This document shows positions 40,931 through 49,643 of a stretch of 64,000 nt of DNA, piece by piece (within the stretch, counting starts at the first letter, position 1; each line of letters opens with the position of its first letter). This DNA comes from an uncultured Oscillibacter sp. (GTDB lineage: Bacteria; Bacillota; Clostridia; Oscillospirales; Oscillospiraceae), in NCBI RefSeq assembly GCF_900544955.1, contig NZ_UQXD01000001.1:1-64000 (forward strand), given 5' to 3'. The notes below the pieces were generated by a model. It did not search any database and was not told where the DNA came from. It saw only the letters and a list, made by a program, of their open reading frames with translations. The position numbers and the translations under genes were made by a program.

Positions 40931-42628
40931 ATGGCTGACGAAATCAAAACCACGCAGGAGGAGCCCTCCGAGAGCCGGAACTTCATCCATGCTTTTATAG
41001 AGGAGGACATCGCCCCCGGCGGCCAGTACGAGGGCATGACCGTCCACACCCGCTTTCCCCCAGAGCCCAACGGCTACCTCCACATCGGCCACTGCAAGGC
41101 GCTGACCATCGACTTCGGAACGGCGGAGAAGTACGGCGGCCTCTGCAACCTGCGGATGGACGACACCAACCCCACCAAGGAGGACGAGGAGTTTGTGGAG
41201 GCCATCAAGGAGGACATCCACTGGCTGGGGTTTGACTGGGGCGACCGCTTTTTCTACGGCTCCGACTACTTTGAGGAGGACTACCGCCAGGCGGTGGGCC
41301 TCATCCGGAAGGGGCTGGCCTACGTCTGCCAGCTCAGCCCAGAGGAGTTCCGCGCCCACCGGGGGGAGATCGGCGTGCCCGCCACCTCCCCCTACCGGGA
41401 CCGTCCGGTGGAGGAGAGCCTGGACCTGTTCGCCCGGATGCGGGCGGGGGAGTTCCCCAACGGCGCCATGACCCTCCGGGCCAAGATCGACCTGGCCAGC
41501 GGCAACTTCAACATGCGGGACCCGGTGCTCTACCGCATCAACCACATGCACCACCACCGCCAGGGGGACAAGTGGTGCATCTATCCCATGTACGATTTCG
41601 CCCACCCCATTCAGGACGCCCTGGAGGGCATCACCCACAGCCTCTGCTCTTTGGAGTTTGAGGCCCACCGCCCCCTGTACAACTGGGTGGTGGAGCACTG
41701 CGACCTGCCCGCCCGGCCCCGGCAGATCGAGTTCGCCCGCCTGGGTATCGACCACACGGTGATGAGCAAGCGCAAGCTCCGCCGCCTGGTGGAGGAGGGG
41801 CGGGTCTCCGGGTGGGACGACCCCCGGATGCCCACGCTGTGCGGCCTGCGCCGCCGGGGGTACACCCCCCGCTCCATCCGCAATTTCTGCGAGCGCATCG
41901 GCGTGGCCAAGAGCAGCAACGTGGTGGAGTACGGCTTTTTGGAGCACTGCCTGCGGGAGGACTTGAACGAGACCGCCCAGCGGGTGATGGCCGTGCTGCG
42001 GCCTGTCCGGCTGACCATCACCAACTATCCGGCGGACAAGCAGGAGACCGTCACCGTGGAGAACAACCCCCTGGACGAAGCCGCCGGCACCCGGGAGGTG
42101 GCCTTCTCCCGCAACCTCTGGATTGAGGTGGACGACTTCCTGGCGGAGCCGGTGCCCAAGTACAAGCGGCTCTATCCCAGCGGGCCGGAGTGCCGGTTGA
42201 AGGGGGCCTATCTCATCACCTGCACCGGCTGCGTGAAAGACGAGGCGGGGAACGTGGTGGAGGTCCTGGCGGAGTACGACCCGGAGAGCCGGGGCGGCGA
42301 CCCCGCCGACGGCCGGAAGGTGAAGGGGGCCACCATCCACTGGGTGGACGCCGGGACCGCCGTGGACGCGGAGGTGCGGCTGTACGACAACCTCTTCACC
42401 GACGCCGATCCCGACGCGGCGGAGAAGGATTTCCTGGAGTGCCTGAATCCCCACTCCCTGGAGACCCTCACCGGCTGCAAGGTGGAGGCGGGGCTGGAGC
42501 GGGCCGAGGCCCCCGCCAGCTTCCAGTTCATGCGCCTGGGGTACTTCTGCCTGGACAGCCGGGACTCCCGCCCCGGCCATCTGGTGTTCAACCGCAGCGT
42601 CAGCCTGAAGGACAGCTTCAAAAAATGA
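40931..42628 (+). CDS. glnS: Glutaminyl-tRNA synthetase
   Basis: 565-residue class I synthetase. The HIGH-type motif is in PPEPNGYLHIGHCKALTIDF and the KMSKS-type motif reads VMSKRKL. The Gln-specific features RMDDTNPTKEDEEFVEAI and DFAHPIQDALEGITHSLCSL are present, and the C-terminal beta-barrel anticodon domain is complete (residues about 350-560). It is a true GlnRS, not a GluRS. Most Gram-positive bacteria make Gln-tRNA through GatCAB instead, so GlnRS in a Clostridium-like genome is usually the result of old transfer. ATG 40931 has AGGAAGGA upstream and a consensus promoter. No T-box precedes it. Confidence 0.97.
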   Translation: MADEIKTTQEEPSESRNFIHAFIEEDIAPGGQYEGMTVHTRFPPEPNGYLHIGHCKALTIDFGTAEKYGGLCNLRMDDTNPTKEDEEFVEAIKEDIHWLGFDWGDRFFYGSDYFEEDYRQAVGLIRKGLAYVCQLSPEEFRAHRGEIGVPATSPYRDRPVEESLDLFARMRAGEFPNGAMTLRAKIDLASGNFNMRDPVLYRINHMHHHRQGDKWCIYPMYDFAHPIQDALEGITHSLCSLEFEAHRPLYNWVVEHCDLPARPRQIEFARLGIDHTVMSKRKLRRLVEEGRVSGWDDPRMPTLCGLRRRGYTPRSIRNFCERIGVAKSSNVVEYGFLEHCLREDLNETAQRVMAVLRPVRLTITNYPADKQETVTVENNPLDEAAGTREVAFSRNLWIEVDDFLAEPVPKYKRLYPSGPECRLKGAYLITCTGCVKDEAGNVVEVLAEYDPESRGGDPADGRKVKGATIHWVDAGTAVDAEVRLYDNLFTDADPDAAEKDFLECLNPHSLETLTGCKVEAGLERAEAPASFQFMRLGYFCLDSRDSRPGHLVFNRSVSLKDSFKK

Positions 42629-42631
42629 GAG

Positions 42632-42667
42632 AAGGGGGCCTCACCCACAGGTGAGGCCCCCTTTTTT
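42632..42667. terminator. Strong bidirectional terminator between glnS and the thioesterase gene
   Basis: A 14-bp stem, AAGGGGGCCTCACC (42632-42645) pairing with 42650-42663, loop CACA, with TTTTTT after it on the plus strand and A-rich sequence before it, so it works for both converging genes. Confidence 0.9.
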
Positions 42668-43076
42668 ATAGGTCCAGCAGCTCCTCCAGGATGAAGAAGG
42701 TGAAGGTGCCGGTGCCCAGCAGGACGCCGTCCTGGTCCCGCAGCTCCACATCGCAGACGCTGAGGGTCTTTCCCGCCTTCACCTCCCGGGCGGTGGCGGT
42801 GACGGTGTCCCCGGACTTGGCGCTGCGCAGGAAGTGGTAGCCGGCGTCCACCGTGACGGCGGCATGTCCGTGGGAGACCACGGCGGAGCCGCAGGCGGTG
42901 TCCGCCATGGAGAAGTACACGCCGCCGTGGGGCAGGTTCAGAGGGTTCAGGTCCTCCGGCCCCATGGTCTTCACCACCACCGCCCGGCCGGGGCCGATCT
43001 CCGTCACCCGGATGCCCAGGCGGCGGCAGAAGGTGTTTTTGCTGTTTCGGAATGCGATGAGCTTTTCGTAATCCAT
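42666..43076 (-). CDS. PaaI-type hotdog-fold acyl-CoA thioesterase
   Basis: 136 residues, one hotdog domain. The active-site region NLPHGGVYFSMADTACGSAV contains the HGG-x-F/Y-x-x-D type motif, and DAGYHFLRSAKSGDTVTATA is the central helix-and-strand. The end FTFFILEELLDL closes the sheet. GAGGAG lies six bases before the ATG (minus strand). PaaI-type enzymes hydrolyse aryl- or short acyl-CoAs and prevent CoA trapping. It is transcribed alone, divergent from a MATE gene. Confidence 0.88.
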   Translation of the reverse strand: MDYEKLIAFRNSKNTFCRRLGIRVTEIGPGRAVVVKTMGPEDLNPLNLPHGGVYFSMADTACGSAVVSHGHAAVTVDAGYHFLRSAKSGDTVTATAREVKAGKTLSVCDVELRDQDGVLLGTGTFTFFILEELLDL

Positions 43077-43102
43077 GGGGCATCTCCTCGTTTTTTTGCT
43101 TG

Positions 43103-43131
43103 ATTGTACGCTTTTTTTCCCCGTGCGTCAA
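43103..43131 (-). promoter_or_regulatory. Promoter of the hotdog thioesterase gene (minus strand)
   Basis: On the minus strand TTGACG (43131-43126), 17 bases, TACAAT (43108-43103). Confidence 0.75.
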
Positions 43132-43164
43132 ATTTTCCCCGGGAAGATTTGTGAAAAACTGCCT

Positions 43165-43193
43165 TTGCCGCCGGCGGCGGGAGGTGGTATCCT
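43165..43193 (+). promoter_or_regulatory. Promoter of the MATE gene
   Basis: TTGCCG (43165-43170), 17 bases, TATCCT (43188-43193). It is back to back with the thioesterase promoter, leaving about 33 bases between the -35 boxes. Confidence 0.6.
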
Positions 43194-43316
43194 GGGGATA
43201 CAGCGTGTGGCTTGACTGCGTAAATCCGGTTGTCGGCCCCACGCGGTTTCTTTTTGCAGAATTGGGCGGGGCCGGAGCCCCGCGCCGTATTTTTTGCGAA
43301 AAGGAGCGATTTTTTC

Positions 43317-44708
43317 ATGGATGAGACCCATCAAAACGCGTATTTGGCACAGGAGCCCCTGGGGCGGCTGATGGGGCGCTACGCGGTGCCCTGCGTCGTG
43401 TCGCTGCTGGTGGCGGCGCTGTACAACATTGTGGATCAGATTTTCATCGCCAACACCGACTACCTGGGGTCCTACGGCAACGCCGCCAACACGGTGGTCT
43501 TTCCGCTGACGGTGGTGGCCCTGGCCGTGGCCGTCATGATCGGGGACGGCTGCTGCGCCTACGTCAGCATCTGCCTGGGGGCGGGGAACCGGGAGAGCGC
43601 CCGCAGGAGCATCGGCAGCGCGGTGGTGCTGTCGGCGGCATCCGGCCTGGCGCTGGCGGCGGTGTACCTGCTGTTCCGGGACCCGCTCCTCCGGGCCTTC
43701 GGCGGCGGCGTGAACCAGGAGACCTTTCTCCAGTCCCGGATTTACCTGTTCTATCTCACTCTGGGCATCCCTTTTTACGTGTTCGGCCAGGCCATGAATC
43801 CGGTGATCCGCTCCGACGGCAGCCCCCGGTTCGCCATGGCCTCCACCTTGGCGGGGGCGGCGGTGAACGCCGTGCTGGACCCAGTGTTCCTCTTCGGCCT
43901 GCGCTGGGGCATGATGGGTGCGGCGGTGGCCACGGTGCTGGGGCAGGTGTTGACGGCGGCCCTGGCGGTGTGGTATCTTTTTCATAGGGAGACGGTGGGG
44001 CTGACACGGCGCAGCTTCCGTCCGGACGGGGCGGTGCTGCGGAAATTCCTCCCCCTGGGCATATGCAGTCTCCTCTCTCAGCTCTCCCTGGTGGCGGCCA
44101 TGGCGGCCATCAACAACATGCTCCGCAAATACGGCGCGGCGGACCCGGTGTTCGGCCAGGCCACCTACGCCCAGATTCCCATGGCGGTGGTGGGCATCGT
44201 CATGAAGTTTTTCCAAATCGTCATCTCCGCGGCGGTGGGCCTGGCCGCCGGCTGCATCCCCATTGTGGGCTACAACATCGGCGCGGGGCGGAGGGACCGG
44301 GCCCGGGGGCTGTTCACCCGCCTGCTGGCGGCGGAGGCCTGCGTGGGCGCTGTGGCTCTCCTGGCGGCGGAGCTGCTGCCGGAGCAGCTGATCGGCCTGT
44401 TCGGCGCTGCCAACGAGAGCACCTACTACACCGCCTTTGCCGTCAGGGCCTTCCGCATCTATTTGTGCACGCTGGTGCTTGCCTGTGTGAACAAGGCCGC
44501 CTTTATCTTCCTTCAGTCCCTGGGGAAGGCCCTGCTGTCCACGGCGCTGTCCATGGTGCGGGAGGTGGTGTTCGGCGTGGGCTTCGCCCTGCTGCTGCCG
44601 GCCTTTCTGGGGCTGGACGGTGTCCTGTGGTCCATGCCGGTCTCGGACGTTTTGACGTTTCTCATCTCGGCGGCGGCAATCCGCTGTACCTACCGGACGT
44701 TGTGCTAA
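43317..44708 (+). CDS. MATE-family efflux transporter
   Basis: 463-residue protein with 12 membrane helices, the normal MATE size. Family traits are the opening LMGRYAVPCVVSLLVAALYN, IVDQIFIANTDYLG, GDGCCAYVSICLGAGN and, in the second half, QIPMAVVGIVMKFFQIV and AAGCIPIVGYNIGAG, the two pseudo-repeats expected of MATE transporters. It would expel cationic drugs or metabolites using a sodium or proton gradient. AAAGGAG precedes ATG 43317. The cytidylate-kinase-like gene starts 10 bases after its stop. Confidence 0.93.
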   Translation: MDETHQNAYLAQEPLGRLMGRYAVPCVVSLLVAALYNIVDQIFIANTDYLGSYGNAANTVVFPLTVVALAVAVMIGDGCCAYVSICLGAGNRESARRSIGSAVVLSAASGLALAAVYLLFRDPLLRAFGGGVNQETFLQSRIYLFYLTLGIPFYVFGQAMNPVIRSDGSPRFAMASTLAGAAVNAVLDPVFLFGLRWGMMGAAVATVLGQVLTAALAVWYLFHRETVGLTRRSFRPDGAVLRKFLPLGICSLLSQLSLVAAMAAINNMLRKYGAADPVFGQATYAQIPMAVVGIVMKFFQIVISAAVGLAAGCIPIVGYNIGAGRRDRARGLFTRLLAAEACVGAVALLAAELLPEQLIGLFGAANESTYYTAFAVRAFRIYLCTLVLACVNKAAFIFLQSLGKALLSTALSMVREVVFGVGFALLLPAFLGLDGVLWSMPVSDVLTFLISAAAIRCTYRTLC

Positions 44709-44718
44709 GGAGGCAGCT

Positions 44719-45321
44719 ATGAAAAACAGAGTCATCACCATCAGCCGGGAATTCGGCAGCGGCGGCCGCACCGTGGGCCGCCGGACCGCCCAGGCGCTGG
44801 GCATCCCCTGCTACGATCAGGAGCTCATCGAACAGCTGGCGGAGAAGAGCGGTTTTACCAGGGACTATGTAAAAGAGCAGACGGAGTACGCCCCCTACGG
44901 CGGCTGGCTCAACGCCCTCGCCAGCCGGCCAGACAACGGCCTAACCAACCAGGATCAGCTCTGGCTGCTTCAGCGCCGGGTCATCCTGGATCTGGCGAAG
45001 CAGGGCCCCTGCGTGATCGTGGGCCGGTGCGGGGACTACATCCTCCGGGACGCAGCGGACTGCCTGACGGCGTTCATCCACGCCAGCCTACAAAAGCGGG
45101 CGGAGCGGATTGTGCGGGTCTACGGCGAGACCGCCGAGGCGCCGGAAAAGCGCCTGCGGGACAAGGACAAGCGCCGGGCCGCCTACTATCAGTTCTACAC
45201 CGACGTGGCCTGGGGCCGGGTCCAGAACTACCACGTGGCGCTGGACAGCGGCGTGCTGGGCATCGACAAGTGCGCGGAGATTTTGACGGATCTGTACCGC
45301 AGCGGAGCCGCCTCCCGGTGA
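44719..45321 (+). CDS. Cytidylate kinase-like family protein
   Basis: 200 residues. The P-loop region RVITISREFGSGGRTVGRR replaces the classic GxxGxGKS, which is characteristic of this AAA-type cytidylate-kinase-like group (PF13189). Next come ALGIPCYDQELIEQLAEKSG, GPCVIVGRCGDYILRD and a lid-like basic segment KRLRDKDKRRAAYYQFYTD. It is common in gut Clostridia, but its substrate is not established, and true Cmk is encoded at 57416-58093. It lies 10 bases after the MATE gene. Confidence 0.85.
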   Translation: MKNRVITISREFGSGGRTVGRRTAQALGIPCYDQELIEQLAEKSGFTRDYVKEQTEYAPYGGWLNALASRPDNGLTNQDQLWLLQRRVILDLAKQGPCVIVGRCGDYILRDAADCLTAFIHASLQKRAERIVRVYGETAEAPEKRLRDKDKRRAAYYQFYTDVAWGRVQNYHVALDSGVLGIDKCAEILTDLYRSGAASR

Positions 45322-45413
45322 AGAGGCCCCTGCTTTCCGCCTCCTTGGTCCGCAGTGGGGCAGGGAGGGGCAGCGCCGTTTCCCGGGCGGCACCGGCGCA
45401 GTAGGCGCAACCA

Positions 45414-45448
45414 AAGAGGAGGGGGGCCGGTACGGCCTCCCTCCTCTT
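45414..45448. terminator. Bidirectional hairpin between the kinase-like gene and sigG
   Basis: A 15-bp stem with one G-U pair (45414-45428 with 45434-45448) between converging genes. T-runs are short on both sides. Confidence 0.7.
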
Positions 45449-45449
45449 A

Positions 45450-46220
45450 TTAAATATGCTTTTTGATGGTGTTGATGGCGCCCTTTTCCAGCCGGGACAC
45501 CTGGGCCTGGGAGATGCCCACCTCCTGGGAGACCTCCATTTGGGTCTTGCCCTCGTAAAACCGCAGGGAGAGGATGCGCCGCTCCCGGTCGTCCAGCAGC
45601 TTCAGAGCGTCCTTTAAGGCGATGCGCTCCGTCCAGTGCTCGTCGGTGTTCTTCGTGTCCCGGACCTGGTCCATGACGCAGATGGCGTCGCCGCCGTCGG
45701 CGTACACCGGCTCGTAGAGGGACACCGGGTCCACAATGGCGTCCATGGCGAAGACCACCTCCTCCCGGGGGATGTCCAGCTCCTTGGCGATCTGCTCCAC
45801 GGTGGGCTCCCGCTGGGTCTGGGCCACCAGCCGGTCCCGGGCCTGGAGCACCCGGTAGGCCGTGTCCCGCATGCTCCGGGAGACCCGGATGGCGCTGTTG
45901 TCCCGGAGGTAGCGGCGGATTTCCCCGATGATCATGGGCACGCCGTAGGTGGAAAAACGCACCGGCTGGCGGATGTCAAAATTGTCGATGGCCTTGATGA
46001 GGCCCACGCAGCCCACCTGGAAGAGGTCGTCCGCGTTCTCCCCCCGGCTGGCAAAGCGCTGGATCACGGAGAGCACCAGCCGCAGGTTTCCCTCGATGAG
46101 CTGGTTGCGGGCCTCCTGGTCCCCCTCCTTGGTCCGGCGCAGCAGCTCCATGGTCTCCTCGTTTTTCAAAACCTTCAGTTTGGACGTATTGACCCCTGCA
46201 ATTTCGACTTTTCCCTGCAT
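45450..46220 (-). CDS. sigG: Sporulation sigma factor SigG
   Basis: 256-residue forespore-specific sigma factor. It matches Bacillus SigG along its length: KVEIAGVNTSKLKVLKNEE at the N-terminus (the SigG-specific opening), GNLRLVLSVIQRFASRGENA, DDLFQVGCVGLIKAIDNFD, FSTYGVPMIIGEIRRYLRDN, and the region 4 end QMEVSQEVGISQAQVSRLEK. Start ATG 46220 has GGAGGG upstream on the minus strand; a longer frame to 46253 has no ribosome site. SigG turns on late forespore genes after engulfment. The ymxH-type gene diverges from it. Confidence 0.97.
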   Translation of the reverse strand: MQGKVEIAGVNTSKLKVLKNEETMELLRRTKEGDQEARNQLIEGNLRLVLSVIQRFASRGENADDLFQVGCVGLIKAIDNFDIRQPVRFSTYGVPMIIGEIRRYLRDNSAIRVSRSMRDTAYRVLQARDRLVAQTQREPTVEQIAKELDIPREEVVFAMDAIVDPVSLYEPVYADGGDAICVMDQVRDTKNTDEHWTERIALKDALKLLDDRERRILSLRFYEGKTQMEVSQEVGISQAQVSRLEKGAINTIKKHI

Positions 46221-46362
46221 GAAAGCCGCCCTCCGCTCCAATTGAAACTTCAAAAGTCAGTATGACCCCCGGCGGATTTTCCTATACTGGAAGCTTTTGT
46301 CGCTTTCTGGATGCATAGGACAGTCTTTCGGCCGCATAGGGTCAGGGCAGGGAGGGGTGTTT

Positions 46363-46647
46363 ATGCAGTGCAGAATCCGGGACCTCCGGTGCAAGGAGGT
46401 CATCAACATCTGTGACGGCTGCCGGTTGGGATTCGTGGGGGACGTGGACGTGCGGGTGCCGGAGGGGCAGGTGGCCGCCATCGTGGTCTACGGCCCCTGC
46501 CGCTTCTTCGGCCTGTTCGGCAGGGGGGAGGAGTTCTATATCCCCTGGGAGTGCATCCAGCGTATCGGGGACGACATCATCCTCATCGACAAGCCCTTCC
46601 AGCGCCGGGACCCGGCCCTGGAGCGGAAGCGGCGGCGGAAATTTTAA
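46363..46647 (+). CDS. YlmC/YmxH-family PRC-barrel sporulation protein
   Basis: 94 residues. It opens CRIRDLRCKEVINICDGCRL and contains GDVDVRVPEGQVAAIVVYGP and IPWECIQRIGDDIILID, the PRC-barrel pattern of YlmC/YmxH. The family is restricted to spore-formers and is commonly found next to sigG or sigE genes, as here. GGAGGGG precedes ATG 46363. The molecular role is unknown. Confidence 0.9.
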   Translation: MQCRIRDLRCKEVINICDGCRLGFVGDVDVRVPEGQVAAIVVYGPCRFFGLFGRGEEFYIPWECIQRIGDDIILIDKPFQRRDPALERKRRRKF

Positions 46648-46716
46648 GGAAACGGAAAAAAGTGCCGTGATTTCCGGAAATCGCCGAAATTTTTCCGCAG
46701 TTTTTGGAAAAAATGC

Positions 46717-46746
46717 TTGCATTGGTGTAGGCGGCTGTGATATTAT
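46717..46746 (+). promoter_or_regulatory. Promoter of rpsB-tsf
   Basis: TTGCAT (46717-46722), 18 bases, TATTAT (46741-46746). It leaves a GC-rich leader of about 105 bases that may fold and be autoregulated by S2; no known motif was recognised. Confidence 0.65.
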
Positions 46747-46859
46747 ATTTCAGCATTCCGCACGGCGTGTGGACCTCCCGTCTGTGCCCATCCGGGTTGG
46801 CGGGGGGGAGGAAACCGCCGGAGGTTCAAACTAAATTTGATTTGGAGGAACTCAACACT

Positions 46860-47594
46860 ATGGCAAATTCTAACGTCGTATCCATGAAAGCCCTGCTGGA
46901 GGCAGGCGTCCACTTCGGTCACCAGACCCGCCGCTGGAACCCCAAGATGGCTCCGTATATCTATACCGAGCGCAACGGCATCTATATCGTGGACCTGCAG
47001 AAGACCGTGCGCAAGCTGGAGGAGGCCTATAACTTTGTCCGCCAGCTCAGCGAGAGCGGCCAGTCGTTGCTGTTCGTGGGCACCAAGAAGCAGGCCCAGG
47101 AGGCCATCCGCGAGGAGGCCACCCGCTGCGGCCAGTACTTCGTCAACGCCCGCTGGCTGGGCGGCATGATGACCAACTTCAAGACCATGCGCACCCGCGT
47201 GGACCGGCTGAACCAGCTGAAGACCATGCAGGCCGACGGCACCTTCGACATGCTGCCCAAGAAGGAAGTCATGAAGCACCTGGGCGAGATCGAGAAGCTG
47301 GAGAAGTACCTGGGCGGCGTGAAGGACATGAAGAAGCTGCCCGGCGCCCTGTTCATCGTGGATACCCGCAAGGAACGCAACGCCATCGCCGAGGCCCACA
47401 AGCTGGGCATCCCCGTGGTGGCCATCGCCGATACCAACTGCGATCCCGACGAGATCGACTACGTCATTCCCGGCAACGACGACGCCATCCGCGCCATCAA
47501 GCTGATCTCTTCCATCATGGCCAACGCCATGCTGGAGGGCAAGCAGGGTGAGCAGACCGAGGACGCCGCCGTGAAGGCCGAGGACGCCCAGTAA
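46860..47594 (+). CDS. rpsB: 30S ribosomal protein S2
   Basis: 244 residues, with the standard S2 sequence: [74 protein letters not shown] and [19 protein letters not shown]. The acidic tail after GKQG is variable between species. TTGGAGG precedes ATG 46860. Together with tsf 54 bases later it forms the conserved rpsB-tsf operon. Confidence 0.98.
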   Translation: MANSNVVSMKALLEAGVHFGHQTRRWNPKMAPYIYTERNGIYIVDLQKTVRKLEEAYNFVRQLSESGQSLLFVGTKKQAQEAIREEATRCGQYFVNARWLGGMMTNFKTMRTRVDRLNQLKTMQADGTFDMLPKKEVMKHLGEIEKLEKYLGGVKDMKKLPGALFIVDTRKERNAIAEAHKLGIPVVAIADTNCDPDEIDYVIPGNDDAIRAIKLISSIMANAMLEGKQGEQTEDAAVKAEDAQ

Positions 47595-47648
47595 GTCTCT
47601 CCCGGGGGAGCAAGCGTCTCCCATACAACGATATTGGAGGAAACAAAA

Positions 47649-48566
47649 ATGGCTTTTACAGCAGCTGATGTCAAGACCCTGCGCGAAATGACCGGCGTGG
47701 GCATGATGGATTGCAAGAAGGCGCTCTCCGCCACCGACGGCGACATGGACAAGGCCGTGGAGTGGCTGCGCGAGAAGGGCATGGCCGCCTCCGCCAAGAA
47801 GGCCGGCCGCATTGCCGCCGAGGGCATGGCCATGGCAGAGGTCGTCAACGGCGTGGGCGTCGTGGTGGAGGTCAACGCCGAGACCGACTTCGTGGGCAAG
47901 AACGAGAAGTTCGTGTCCTTCGTCAAGGGCGTGGCCGCCACCGTGGCCAAGGAGAACCCCGCCGACATGGACGCCCTGATGGATTGCAAGTACGACGGCT
48001 CCGACCTGACCGTGACCCAGCAGCAGCAGGAGATGGTCCTGGTCATCGGCGAGAACATCAAGGTCCGCCGTTTCGCCCGCTTCACCGACGGCACCTCCGT
48101 CGCCTATGTCCACGCCGGCGGTAAGATCGGCGTGCTGGTGAACCTGGAGACCGACCTGCCCGCCGAGAAGGTGGAGGCCGTGGGTAAGGACGTGGCCATG
48201 CAGATCGCCGCGCTGAACCCCCGCTTCTGGGACAAGGCCCAGGTCACCCAGGACGTGCTGGACGAGGAGAAGAAGATCATGATGGTCCAGATGGAGAATG
48301 ATCCCAAGATGGCCTCCAAGCCCGAGCAGGTCCGGGAGAAGATCGTTCTGGGCAAGCTGAACAAGTTCTACGCCGAGAACTGCCTGCTGCAGCAGGAGTT
48401 CGTGAAGGACGGCGACATGACTGTGGAGCAGTATATCGCCGCCTCCGCCAAGGCGCTGGGCGGCACCATCACCTTCAAGAACGCCGTGCGTTTCGAGAAG
48501 GGCGAGGGCATCGAGAAGAAGCAGGAGAACTTCGCGGAGGAAATCGCCGCGATGGTGAAGGGCTGA
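47649..48566 (+). CDS. tsf: Elongation factor Ts
   Basis: 305 residues. EF-Ts swaps GDP for GTP on EF-Tu. The N-terminal UBA-like domain reads FTAADVKTLREMTGVGMMDC, KKALSATDGDMDKAVEWLRE, followed by AEGMAMAEVVNGVGVVVEVN and ETDFVGKNEKFVSFVK, the EF-Tu-contacting part (TDFV motif). The two-subdomain core is complete to the end FAEEIAAMVKG. TTGGAGG precedes ATG 47649. A strong terminator follows. Confidence 0.98.
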   Translation: MAFTAADVKTLREMTGVGMMDCKKALSATDGDMDKAVEWLREKGMAASAKKAGRIAAEGMAMAEVVNGVGVVVEVNAETDFVGKNEKFVSFVKGVAATVAKENPADMDALMDCKYDGSDLTVTQQQQEMVLVIGENIKVRRFARFTDGTSVAYVHAGGKIGVLVNLETDLPAEKVEAVGKDVAMQIAALNPRFWDKAQVTQDVLDEEKKIMMVQMENDPKMASKPEQVREKIVLGKLNKFYAENCLLQQEFVKDGDMTVEQYIAASAKALGGTITFKNAVRFEKGEGIEKKQENFAEEIAAMVKG

Positions 48567-48582
48567 TCCCGTGTTCCCGACA

Positions 48583-48615
48583 GGGGACGGACGCACATGC
48601 GTCCGTCCCCTTTTT
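48583..48615 (+). terminator. Terminator of rpsB-tsf
   Basis: A perfect 12-bp stem (GGGGACGGACGC at 48583-48594 with 48599-48610), loop ACAT, followed by TTTTT. Confidence 0.93.
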
Positions 48616-48658
48616 GCGTCCCCGCCGGGCGGCTTTCACAGATTTCCGGCGATTTTAC

Positions 48659-48687
48659 TTGCCGCCGGGGTCCCAATGGGGTATGAT
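48659..48687 (+). promoter_or_regulatory. Promoter of the AIM24 gene
   Basis: TTGCCG (48659-48664), 17 bases, TATGAT (48682-48687). Confidence 0.65.
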
Positions 48688-48730
48688 GGGAGGGCGAACC
48701 GGATCAAAACCAACTTTTAGGAGGAACCAC

Positions 48731-49504
48731 ATGTACCAGATTTCCAATTTTACCGACAACGACGACGTCAAAACCCTCTCCCAACTGGGGGGCTTCTCCG
48801 TCATCGAGTACCAGCGGGATTTGAGCGTGACCCCCGCTTCCGCCGTCACCGCTTATTACTGCGCGGAGATGAACGTGCGCAAGCGCCAGCTGGTGTGCGA
48901 CCTGTCCAAGGCCCAGGTGACCATCCAGGCGGGGGCCATGCAGTGGATGCTGGGCAACGTCAGCGCCACCACCGGCATCAAGGGCGTGGGGGACCTCTTC
49001 GGCAAGGCCGTCCGGGGCAAGGTCACCGGGGAGTCCGCCATCAAGCCGGAGTACACCGGCGACGGCATCCTGGTTCTGGAGCCTACATACCGCCACCTGA
49101 TCCTCCTGGACGCCGCCGACTGGAACGGCTCTGTGGTGCTGGACGACGGGCTGTTCCTGGCCTGCGACTCCCGCCTCAAGCACAAGGCGGTCATGCGGTC
49201 CAACTTCTCCTCCGCCGTGGCCGGCGGGGAGGGGCTGTTCAACCTGAGCCTCAGCGGCAGCGGCGTCTTCTGCATCGAGTCGGAGTGCCCCAAGGAGGAG
49301 CTGATAGAGATCACCCTCCAGAACGACGTCCTGAAAATCGACGGCAACTACGCCATCGCCTGGAGCGGCAGCCTGGACTTCACCGTGGAGCGCTCCGGCA
49401 AGAGCCTCATCGGCTCCGCCGCCTCCGGCGAGGGCCTGGTGAACGTGTACCGGGGCACCGGCAAGGTGCTGATGATGCCCACGGCTAAGATGCCCAACGT
49501 CTGA
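48731..49504 (+). CDS. AIM24-family protein
   Basis: 257 residues, a single all-beta AIM24 domain (TRAP-like fold). Typical parts are FSVIEYQRDLSVTPASAVTA, VTIQAGAMQWMLGNVSATTG with the conserved Gly-rich turn, GVGDLFGKAVRGKVTGESA, PTYRHLILLDA and GEGLFNLSLSGSGVFCIES. The function of bacterial members is not settled; they resemble tellurium-resistance or scaffold proteins and often act as stress-linked structural proteins. AGGAGG precedes ATG 48731. It stands alone with its own promoter and terminator. Confidence 0.85.
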   Translation: MYQISNFTDNDDVKTLSQLGGFSVIEYQRDLSVTPASAVTAYYCAEMNVRKRQLVCDLSKAQVTIQAGAMQWMLGNVSATTGIKGVGDLFGKAVRGKVTGESAIKPEYTGDGILVLEPTYRHLILLDAADWNGSVVLDDGLFLACDSRLKHKAVMRSNFSSAVAGGEGLFNLSLSGSGVFCIESECPKEELIEITLQNDVLKIDGNYAIAWSGSLDFTVERSGKSLIGSAASGEGLVNVYRGTGKVLMMPTAKMPNV

Positions 49505-49558
49505 GCCCGGGGCGCAAAAAAGGAGAGGCGGATGCCTCCCCTTTTTTGCGCCCCGGGC
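49505..49558. terminator. Long bidirectional terminator after the AIM24 gene
   Basis: A perfect 19-bp stem (49505-49523 with 49540-49558), including an A6/T6 tract, extends after one mismatch into GAGGC/GCCTC. It can terminate in both directions. Confidence 0.88.
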
Positions 49559-49578
49559 GGGAGAACGCGGGATTTTCC

Positions 49579-49607
49579 TTGTATTGGGCGGCGCTGTTTG
49601 GTATAAT
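49579..49607 (+). promoter_or_regulatory. Promoter of the M50-scp-rluB operon
   Basis: TTGTAT (49579-49584), 17 bases, TATAAT (49602-49607). Confidence 0.75.
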
Positions 49608-49643
49608 ACATCTATATTTCGGGCTATTATGACGGGAGAGGCT

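Noticed and set aside
46743..48596. Long open frame antisense to rpsB-tsf
   Set aside because: The translation is low-complexity Gly/His/Leu; it is a shadow of two highly expressed genes.
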